Shown here one piece after another: positions 7,040 through 12,553 of a DNA stretch of 12,553 nucleotides (within the stretch, counting starts at the first letter, position 1; every line of letters starts with the position of its first letter). The position numbers and the translations under genes were made by a program. The stretch comes from Pseudomonadota bacterium. GTDB lineage: Bacteria > Desulfobacterota > Syntrophobacteria > Syntrophobacterales > Syntrophobacteraceae. The notes beneath the pieces are model-generated. The model worked only from the letters and a program-made list of their open reading frames with translations, had not been told where the DNA came from and ran no database searches. Location of the stretch: contig JAEZHY010000254.1 of the NCBI GenBank assembly GCA_023416335.1, forward strand, positions 1 through 12,553, read 5' to 3'.

Positions 7040-7083
7040 TGAGTTGCCGTATGAAATTCGATGATAGTGAACAACAGTGAACG

Positions 7084-7202
7084 CGTGAGGGTGGGAGAGC
7101 GAAGCGCCGTGGTACCATCGTGCCCATCGTCCGTCTCCGCGGATCAAGTCTCACCGGGATTGACGGGCGGTGGGCACCCGGAAAAGCGGTGCCCACCCTA
7201 CG
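7084..7202. repeat. Composite inverted-repeat (BIME/REP-like) element, copy 2
   Basis: This is built like the element at 2417-2551. The right unit is intact: GGTGGGCACC at 7169-7178 and GGTGCCCACC at 7188-7197, ending in CCTACG at 7202. The left unit is degenerate: CGTGAGGGTGGG at 7084-7095, then GCCCATCGTCCGTC, which pairs with GACGGGCGGTGGGC in the right unit at 12 of 14 positions. With the terminator before it, it fills most of the 380 bases between rex and the minus-strand genes. Confidence 0.8.
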
Positions 7203-7226
7203 CGGCTCCGCTCTCCATTCAATATT

Positions 7227-7256
7227 GCCCCGGAAAATCTGAGGACTCCCCGGGGC
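7227..7256. terminator. Hairpin between the repeat element and the small minus-strand gene
   Basis: GCCCCGG at 7227-7233 pairs with CCGGGGC at 7250-7256. On the plus strand it is followed by TCCTTTTT, so it looks like a plus-strand terminator. On the minus strand it lies 7 bases after the small gene's stop but has no T-run. It may insulate the converging units. Confidence 0.5.
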
Positions 7257-7263
7257 TCCTTTT

Positions 7264-7443
7264 TCAGTGGCCGGCAGGGAACAGCGCCTGGCTCAGCCAG
7301 TAGAGGAACAACAGCATGCCGGCCCCGAGTGCAACACTCCAGCCGATCAATTTTTTCTCCACCGGGAGAAGGGGTTCATACTCCATTTTCCCCATCTCGT
7401 CCGTAACCTTGGCGGCGGGTGCCGCTGCTTTTGCTTGTGCCAT
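7264..7443 (-). CDS. 59-aa single-span membrane protein downstream of the YeiH-type transporter
   Basis: This small gene begins at ATG 7443 (minus) with AAGGAG at 7457-7452, 8 bases upstream, an excellent ribosome binding site. The protein starts MAQAKAAAPAAKVTDEM, a soluble Ala- and Lys-rich segment with an EYEPLLPVEKK turn, and has one membrane span at about residues 32-54 (LIGWSVALGAGMLLFLYWL), ending FPAGH. I do not recognise the family. It follows the transporter stop by 118 bases on the same strand, with a CAACCGG/CCGGTTG hairpin (7498-7525) in the gap. Position and topology suggest an accessory subunit of that transporter, as small single-span partners are known for other transporters; that role is inferred. 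Confidence 0.78.
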   Translation of the reverse strand: MAQAKAAAPAAKVTDEMGKMEYEPLLPVEKKLIGWSVALGAGMLLFLYWLSQALFPAGH

Positions 7444-7497
7444 ATGATGAGCTCCTTATTTTTAGGCAGCTTTTGGAACTACAACTCAGATGCCGGT

Positions 7498-7525
7498 CAA
7501 CCGGGGGCAATGAGTGCGCCGGTTG
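7498..7525. other. Intercistronic hairpin between transporter and small membrane protein
   Basis: CAACCGG (7498-7504) and CCGGTTG (7519-7525) form a perfect 7-bp stem with a 14-base loop. It has no T-run on either strand. It may be a processing or mRNA-stability element that sets different levels of the two proteins. Confidence 0.4.
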
Positions 7526-7561
7526 AGACCAAACCATGGGCCGCATGAGGCGGACTCAGGA

Positions 7562-9250
7562 TCAGGCGTTGAGTACCGGCGGCAACACTCCATGGAAGAA
7601 CAGCCAGGATATGAAAAGTCCTATCCAGATGATGAAGCCGAACAGGCAGACGACATAGACTGCCGCCAGCTTTCCGATACCTTCTTCCTTGAGTTTTTTG
7701 AAATTGGAAACAAGACCAATCGTGAAAAAGGTCAACAGGAAGAAGAGAACGCGGAACACGTTTCCTTCATCCGTTGCAAGGCCGGCGACCTTGATTGTAT
7801 TGCGCGCATCGGCAACGGGTGCATTAGCAGCGTCGATCTGCTTCTTGAGACCTGCGATCTTTTCCTGGGCTGCGGCCTTCTGCGCTCCGTCGGATATCGT
7901 AGGCAGCTGTTTTTCCAGGACGGATACCTGGTGCTTGATTCCGTTGACTTCCTTATCGACGGGGCCGAGCGCACGGGTGGCCGGCCAGCAGATCACGAGC
8001 AGGATCAGGAAAGTGAGGCCGTAGCCGATAACGAACTTCGGAAAACGATGCCAGATTTCAATGGCGCGTACCTGCTGCCCTTCTTTGCACTCGATCTTTG
8101 TACACCAGATGATTGCAAGCAGGAACGCCCATACGCCAATGAAGATGTCGATAAACATCTTGACTGTAGTGGCCGTCATGGTGATCCAGCCTTCAGCGTA
8201 TTGAACTCCGGTCATATCCATCGCCTTGGCGCGGATGAGTGCGTCGGTGATGGCTCCACTGGCGATGGCGCCGCCGTCGGATTTGACTGCGAGTCCCATC
8301 CATGCTCCGGCCACGAGCGGTTCCGCCCACATATAAATCTGAGCGACAAAGGGGAGGATGATCATCTCGATGGCGACAAAGATGACAACCAGCGACGATA
8401 CCATGATGGGAACGATGGGACGGGCACGGATCGCGCCGCCCGTAGCGATGGCTGCGGAAACGCCGCAAATGGAAATTCCGGATGCAAGCGGTGCGGACCA
8501 CTCACGGCTGAACTTGAAGTATTTCCGGGCAATGAAATAAGTCAGTGCCCAGTAGATGAGATACGCTTCCACGATGGCGCAGAATCCCCGGAACATGATG
8601 TTTGTGGCAAGGCTGAAGGATTGTGCGGCCTTGAGGCCCAAACCTGCTCCCAGGATTACGATCGCCGTCTTGATGTACAGTTCGGGTCTTGCAGCTTCTT
8701 TGAGCAATTTGGCAAAGCCCGGGAAGAAGTTCCCAATAATCAGACCGGCTACGAGTGCAATGATGAAGCCGAATTCACCCGAGAGGCTCAGCGCCCAGGG
8801 GATCTTGAATTTGGCGAGGTCGGTCTTTGCGGCTGCGATATAGGCATAGTGGCCGGCGAAGTAGCAAATGCAGGCAATCCAGAAAACGATTGCAAACCCG
8901 ATCAGAAACTTCTTGATGTCGGCCTTCAATGCTATGGCTGCCACAAACATGAGCACCATGGCGGCAATAAAGGTGTAAACAACGGACATGAATCCGGAGA
9001 CACCCTTATAGGCAGGAGAAACGGCACTGAGGGCTTTGCCGGGATCGACCCACACGCCCAGTTTGGCGCCCCAGCCCATGAGGTCGGCTCCCCCCATGAC
9101 TCCCAGTGAAATCACAAATACCAGGAGCCCCAGGAACAGGGCAAGCCAGTCCTCGCTCATACCGGGTGCTTTGGGCTCGCAGGTTTGCGGCGTATCGCAA
9201 TGCCCCTCGGACAATTTGTTCTCATCGATTTTTTGTCTGTGATCAGTCAT
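7562..9250 (-). CDS. Long YeiH/UPF0324-type membrane protein ('putative sulfate exporter' family)
   Basis: This encodes a 562-aa inner-membrane protein, much longer than E. coli-type YeiH (about 350 aa). Residues 1-33 are soluble with C18 and C24. Residues about 34-150 carry extra membrane spans not in short homologues. The family core (PF03601-like) runs from about 155 to 425, with ILGAGLGLKAA and the signature SGISICGVSAAIATGG (258-272), then GAWMGLAVKSDGGAIASG. A charged segment at about 431-485, likely coiled coil, splits the core before the last spans (VLFFLLTFFTIGLVSNFKKL). The ATG at 9250 follows GGAG nine bases upstream. The substrate is unproven: the family name derives from genomic context. 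A sulfate, sulfite or organic-acid role would suit a sulfate reducer. Confidence 0.85.
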   Translation of the reverse strand: MTDHRQKIDENKLSEGHCDTPQTCEPKAPGMSEDWLALFLGLLVFVISLGVMGGADLMGWGAKLGVWVDPGKALSAVSPAYKGVSGFMSVVYTFIAAMVLMFVAAIALKADIKKFLIGFAIVFWIACICYFAGHYAYIAAAKTDLAKFKIPWALSLSGEFGFIIALVAGLIIGNFFPGFAKLLKEAARPELYIKTAIVILGAGLGLKAAQSFSLATNIMFRGFCAIVEAYLIYWALTYFIARKYFKFSREWSAPLASGISICGVSAAIATGGAIRARPIVPIMVSSLVVIFVAIEMIILPFVAQIYMWAEPLVAGAWMGLAVKSDGGAIASGAITDALIRAKAMDMTGVQYAEGWITMTATTVKMFIDIFIGVWAFLLAIIWCTKIECKEGQQVRAIEIWHRFPKFVIGYGLTFLILLVICWPATRALGPVDKEVNGIKHQVSVLEKQLPTISDGAQKAAAQEKIAGLKKQIDAANAPVADARNTIKVAGLATDEGNVFRVLFFLLTFFTIGLVSNFKKLKEEGIGKLAAVYVVCLFGFIIWIGLFISWLFFHGVLPPVLNA

Positions 9251-10074
9251 AAGAATCTACTCCATCGCGGTTCACAGATAATGGCAAGACGCATGAAAAT
9301 TAATAAATAGAGCTGTAATCCATGGCTTAATAATGTAAAGACAAAGGCCGTGGATTTTGGGAAAAAAGGAAGTTGGAAGGTCGGCCCGGAAAAAAGTCCG
9401 GCAATCCCGCCCAGCTAATCGGTTTAGAGAATGAGCTGCCGTTCGAAAGAAGGAAGAAGACAATCCCTGAGATCATCCTGGATTCTTGCCTCCTTGATTA
9501 AACGATCTGAAAGTTTGAGGATGGTAAACAGCGGTCACGATCAAGCCGGGATACTTAGCCCATCGATTCCTCCTTTCTGTGCAGGATGTAAGTTCTTTTT
9601 GCTGAGTATTACCTCACATTACAAAAAATGGAAGAATTAATTAGAGTAAAATCGATTCTTTTTGTCAAATCAATTACAAGCTAAGGATATCTGGCTCGAA
9701 AACCTGCGCTAATTCAAGGCAACAGCAACGGTGCAAAAGAAGTGCCGGACAACGGAGTTTTGATTTGAACAGGGACAGCACTGTTTTCCCGGTATTGCCC
9801 TCTTTCGGCAATTCGCACGGCGACGCACACTGGGGCTGTCGGGGGCCTGCTTGCCGAATCCGACATCGGGCATGGCGGAAATGAAAAGACTGAAGAAAAG
9901 GGCAGGAACAGGCGGTGCGAATGGAGGGATGAATGGGTACCTGATGCCGACATCGAGGGTAGAGTCGATTATTCCGTTCAATCACGACGGAACCGGATTT
10001 CAGAAGAGGCAAGCCATTCTATCTGCGGCCCCCCGGGATATCCCGGCGGGGGCAGTATTTTCCCGAGGCTCGAT
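9251..10074. other. 824-bp interval without a convincing gene
   Basis: Several short frames on both strands overlap one another here, none with a recognisable protein pattern or family. Before the transporter is an imperfect 10-bp hairpin (9317-9326 with 9347-9356). On the minus strand two purine-rich Shine-Dalgarno-like AGGAGG sites occur: at about 9576-9571 before ATGGGCTAA, and at about 9495-9489 before a 49-codon frame starting at 9476. They could be leader peptides or chance. Bases 9590-9680 are AT-rich. Confidence 0.5.
10028..10053. other. GC-rich palindrome after the terC stop
   Basis: CCGGGATATCCCGG at 10033-10046 is a perfect 14-bp palindrome, extended by C- and G-runs to 10028-10053 with a bulge. 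It lies 22 bases after the stop of the minus-strand gene. No T-run follows, so it may be a transcript-end stabiliser or a repeat, and only possibly a terminator. Confidence 0.5.
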
Positions 10075-10860
10075 TCATCGCTGTGCGACTTTTCGAACCT
10101 CCATGTACTCATCCGCTTCGCCTTCTGAGTTCTCCATCAACTCCGGGACATTCTCAGCGGCTTCGCCCAGACTTTGTCTGTACAGCAACAAGTAACCCAG
10201 GGCGACAACACCCAGTGCGCAGGCGATCTCAACTCCGTACTGCAAAGCCTTCGACGGTAAGATATGGTTGAAGACAACGGGGTCGGTTATGATCATTTCA
10301 CCTCCGACTTTCCCGAGGATGGCTGCCCCTATGGTAATAATGACGGGATACCTGTCCATGAGTTTGGAGAGAAGATTGCTGGTTAATACGATGAACGGGA
10401 TGCTCAGCCCCAGGCCGAACAGGAGAAGGAACAGGTTCCCCTGAGCGGCGCCGGCAACTGCCAGCATATTGTCCGTGGACATTGTTATGTCGGCCAGCAC
10501 AATGATCTTGATGGCTTGCGTGAGACAGGCAGCCTCTTTGCTTTGGTCGTCATCCGACGAGCTTTCCATCAGAAGCTTGAGGGCAATCCAGAGGATCAGC
10601 ACCCCGCCTGCAAGTTTGATATAGTTCAACTGCAGCAGCTGGGAAATAAAGAAAGTAAGAAGAACCCGGAGCAGCACGGCAGCTCCCGATCCATACAGAA
10701 TGCCCTTCGCCCGCTGTTCCGCCGGAAGGCACCTGACTGCCATCGCAATAACGACCGCGTTGTCTCCGGCGAGGATAAGATCGATCATGACTATTGTAAG
10801 AAAGCTGGTAACAAACGTCCAATCAAGAGTAACTGCACCTAAGAATCCGAAATCAATCAT
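10075..10860 (-). CDS. TerC/YjbE-family integral membrane protein
   Basis: This is a 261-aa protein; the open frame extends further up, but the ATG at 10860 fits because it follows AAGGGG seven bases upstream and the family N-terminus begins here. Two homologous halves each carry the acidic membrane motif: IDLILAGDNAVV (D27, D33, N34) and LADITMSTDNML (D124, D130, N131). About seven spans are expected, with a charged tail after residue 224. The sequence is closest to the YjbE subgroup of TerC (PF03741). Relatives are linked to Mn2+ export, metal loading of secreted proteins, or tellurite resistance, and many are controlled by the yybP-ykoY manganese riboswitch. A metal-ion role is the best guess; tellurite resistance should not be assumed. 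Confidence 0.9.
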   Translation of the reverse strand: MIDFGFLGAVTLDWTFVTSFLTIVMIDLILAGDNAVVIAMAVRCLPAEQRAKGILYGSGAAVLLRVLLTFFISQLLQLNYIKLAGGVLILWIALKLLMESSSDDDQSKEAACLTQAIKIIVLADITMSTDNMLAVAGAAQGNLFLLLFGLGLSIPFIVLTSNLLSKLMDRYPVIITIGAAILGKVGGEMIITDPVVFNHILPSKALQYGVEIACALGVVALGYLLLYRQSLGEAAENVPELMENSEGEADEYMEVRKVAQR

Positions 10861-11307
10861 AAAGGACCCCTTATCCCCTCTGGAATAGCAGGATTGCGCA
10901 AAAATACATTTGCGCGTCCGCGGTAGAGTCTCATCTCGGAAAGCCGATCGGCCGGGCAGAATCGGTAGAACTCTCGATGTCGCTAATGGAGCTGGGAAGG
11001 GCGAACCAACGTGTCCCCGGCCACCTGTATCGGTGGGTAAAAGATTTGACGCTCGAAGCCTTTCATAGCACGGAAATCTATTTTGACCCAGAGCAAATTG
11101 ATCATTGGTATGAGTTTTCAACAAACCGGGAACACTGGTACGAGTCTATCCGAAGTCGATCATGGAGGAAAAGATCCTTTACCGCGATGGGAGGAGGGAG
11201 GTATTCTTCGGGGGGATTCGATTTTGTTCCGGTTGAACTGAGTGTCGTGGATGGGGCGAATGGTGGGTCATTACGGCAAGACGTAATGTACTTTCCGGCC
11301 AGGTTAC
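10861..11307. other. Non-coding interval with structured terC leader
   Basis: Nearest terC, on the minus strand, are a hairpin (GCGCAAA 10896-10902 with TTTGCGC 10909-10915), the palindrome GCCGATCGGC at 10943-10952, and a repeated CGGTAGA (10921 and 10964). This could be a regulatory leader, but I cannot match it to the yybP-ykoY riboswitch consensus. Further right, CATTACG (11269-11275) pairs with CGTAATG (11282-11288), 19 bases before the thermonuclease remnant. The open frame at 10977-11402 on the plus strand resembles no family I know and overlaps the remnant in another frame. Confidence 0.5.
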
Positions 11308-11833
11308 ATAGGGTCGCTGCTCCTCGTGCCGCTCCTTTTGGTCGCCGTGCCGCAAATATGCCGTGCATGGCAGGGCCGGGTGGTTGCAGCCCCCGAGGGT
11401 GACCTGCTCGTCATTTCGCACCAAGGTCAGGAAAAGAAGTACAGGCTTTATGGAGTGGACTGCCAGGAAAGGGGACAGCCCTATTGGGACAAAGCACAGC
11501 ACTCGTCAGTTTCCTGACCAAGGACCGCTCGGTCGATGTAACGCCGCTCTTCTTGAGTAACAAGGGCTTTGAAAAGGTCCTCGTGAGGGTAGAGGGAGCA
11601 AAGGACTACCTCAACCAGCAACTCGTGGCTTACGGAATGGCCTGAATGAAACGGAAGAATGTACTTCACACATGTGTACCGAATGGAAAAAGCTACAGAA
11701 GATGGCCAGGGCCGGGTCTATCGGCCTTCGGGCCGACCGGCGCGCCATTCCTCCATGGCTATGGAGAAAAGCGCAGTGGAACGAGATTACCACCGGCGCC
11801 GAGAAGAAGAGAAAGCCTCCTGTTTCGAAATAG
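11308..11833 (+). pseudogene. Decayed secreted thermonuclease (SNase-like)
   Basis: Three pieces of one staphylococcal-nuclease-like protein lie in three successive frames. Piece 1 (11308-11505) has a hydrophobic signal segment (LLLVPLLLVAVPQICRA), then QGRVVAAPEGDL and YRLYGVDCQERGQPYWDKA, holding the expected catalytic Arg, Asp and Glu. Piece 2 (11508-11645) runs FLTKDRSVDVTPLF to LNQQLVAYGMA and ends at TGA exactly where family members have the Trp of 'GLAW', suggesting TGG to TGA. After the stop the frame continues to CVP, then a one-base loss shifts into piece 3 (11681-11833), EWKKLQKMARAGSIGLRAD and IPPWLWRK, the normal C-terminus. The probable start codon reads ATA at 11308, five bases after AGG, perhaps a decayed ATG. 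Two frameshifts plus a stop make inactivation likely; sequencing error alone is less likely. Confidence 0.82.
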
Positions 11834-11861
11834 CAAACCTTCCGGCAATGCATATCGAATA

Positions 11862-11933
11862 GAATCATGATAAAGTGATTCCCATTATGCCGGTTAGCTG
11901 GTAAAAGATCGGAAATATACAGGAAGATCTTCC
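11862..11933. promoter_or_regulatory. Two palindromes before the epimerase gene
   Basis: GAATCA (11862-11867) with TGATTC (11876-11881) forms a small hairpin 28 bases after the thermonuclease remnant. GGAAGATCTTCC at 11922-11933 is a perfect 12-bp palindrome 50 bases before the epimerase start. The second could be an operator for the following polysaccharide genes. I see no clear -35/-10 pair. Confidence 0.35.
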
Positions 11934-11983
11934 GTACGCGTGCAAATCCTTTTACTCTTGAACAATGAATCGGAGTGGCAACT

Positions 11984-12553
11984 GTGTCCAGAATAGATCA
12001 ACTTATGTCCGAACTTAGAAGCAAGCCGGGAAAATGGCTGGTAACCGGTGTTGCCGGGTTTATCGGCTCAAACATCCTCGAAATGCTTCTTCAACTGAAT
12101 CAATCCGTTGTCGGACTGGACAACTTCTCGACCGGATATCTTCACAACCTCGAGGACGTTCAAAAGACGGCAACTCCCGAGCAGTGGAACAGATTTACCT
12201 TTATCGAGGGTGATATCCGCAACCTCGACGATTGCAGAAAGGCGTGCGCTGGTATTGACTTTGTACTCCACCAGGCGGCACTTGGAAGCGTGCCTCGTTC
12301 GATAGACGATCCCATTGCCACCAACCAGTCCAACGTGGACGGCTTCGTAAACATGCTGGTTGCAGCACGGGAAGAGCGGGTGAAAAGGTTCGTCTTTGCG
12401 AGTTCGTCCGCGGTTTACGGCGATATCGAACAGTCACCCAAAGTGGAAGACTCCATCGGGAATTCCATTTCTCCTTATGCCACGTCCAAGCTGATAAACG
12501 AACTATACGCGGGGGTGTTTTCACGGTTATACGAATTCGAATGGATCGGGCTC
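11984..12553 (+). CDS. UDP-N-acetylhexosamine 4-epimerase, WbpP/TviC type (3' end outside window)
   Basis: The first 190 residues of an extended short-chain dehydrogenase that interconverts UDP-GlcNAc and UDP-GalNAc (or the uronic acids) for surface polysaccharide. The GTG at 11984 is chosen because GGAG lies 8 bases upstream and the N-terminal helix [10 protein letters not shown] matches the extension typical of WbpP; the later ATG at 12005 would remove part of it. The NAD-binding motif is GVAGFIGS (22-29). The substrate loop [12 protein letters not shown] (96-107) is characteristic of WbpP and not of GalE. The catalytic SSSAVYGD (140-147) and Y165-x3-K169 (YATSK) are intact. It probably opens a capsule, O-antigen or exopolysaccharide locus continuing past the window. 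Confidence 0.92.
   Translation, partial: MSRIDQLMSELRSKPGKWLVTGVAGFIGSNILEMLLQLNQSVVGLDNFSTGYLHNLEDVQKTATPEQWNRFTFIEGDIRNLDDCRKACAGIDFVLHQAALGSVPRSIDDPIATNQSNVDGFVNMLVAAREERVKRFVFASSSAVYGDIEQSPKVEDSIGNSISPYATSKLINELYAGVFSRLYEFEWIGL

Noticed and set aside
7514..9109. 531-codon plus-strand frame opposite the YeiH-type transporter
   Set aside because: Asp-, Gly- and Cys-rich antisense shadow; the minus strand gives a coherent membrane protein with family signature motifs.
9249..9476. Minus-strand frame leading into the transporter start
   Set aside because: On careful reading the frame from ATG 9476 stops after 49 codons at about 9327 and does not couple to the transporter; no family pattern.
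10861..11124. N-terminal extension of the TerC-like protein up to 11124
   Set aside because: The extra 88 residues lack membrane or family character, and a ribosome binding site supports the ATG at 10860.
10977..11402. 141-codon plus-strand frame
   Set aside because: No recognisable family, no good ribosome binding site, and its last part overlaps the thermonuclease signal segment in another frame.

Overview
The window looks like chromosome of an anaerobic, sulfate-reducing or syntrophic deltaproteobacterium (Desulfobacterota, Syntrophobacter-like). This is inferred from the gene set: a split F-type ATP synthase locus (atpZ-atpI-atpB-atpE without the other subunits), a Rex repressor with a Rex-type operator, and a long YeiH-type 'putative sulfate exporter'. 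No 16S rRNA or other decisive marker is present. No prophage, transposase, CRISPR array, tRNA or rRNA was seen.

Layout. (1) Bases 1-2328, plus strand: the 3' end of a radical SAM-linked gene (DUF2344) overlapping a ribonuclease G/E gene. (2) 2329-2904: a repeat-rich, non-coding interval with a 135-bp composite inverted-repeat element, a second REP-like hairpin and a GC-rich hairpin. (3) 2905-6073, plus strand: hemL, then atpZ, atpI, atpB and atpE, closed by strong hairpins at 6094-6171. (4) 6252-6884, plus strand: rex, preceded by a near-perfect Rex box and followed by a 20-bp-stem terminator. (5) 7084-7202: a second copy of the composite element. (6) 9250-7264, minus strand: the long YeiH-family transporter, then a 59-aa single-span membrane protein that is easily missed. 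(7) 9251-10074: about 0.8 kb with no convincing gene. (8) 10860-10075, minus strand: a TerC/YjbE-family membrane protein with a structured leader. (9) 11308-11833, plus strand: a decayed secreted thermonuclease (SNase family) whose pieces lie in three frames. (10) 11984 to the window end, plus strand: the first 190 codons of a WbpP/TviC-type UDP-N-acetylhexosamine 4-epimerase, starting at GTG, probably the edge of a surface polysaccharide locus.

Functional links. The atp genes supply the membrane a and c subunits of the proton or sodium channel and two small assembly or ion-transport proteins. The NADH/NAD+-sensing repressor Rex is encoded immediately downstream. The rex operator is clear; a weaker, similarly spaced palindrome lies just before atpZ, which raises the possibility that Rex also controls this ATP synthase operon. 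The minus-strand transporter plus microprotein forms a two-gene unit, and it is the best candidate here for an under-described system.
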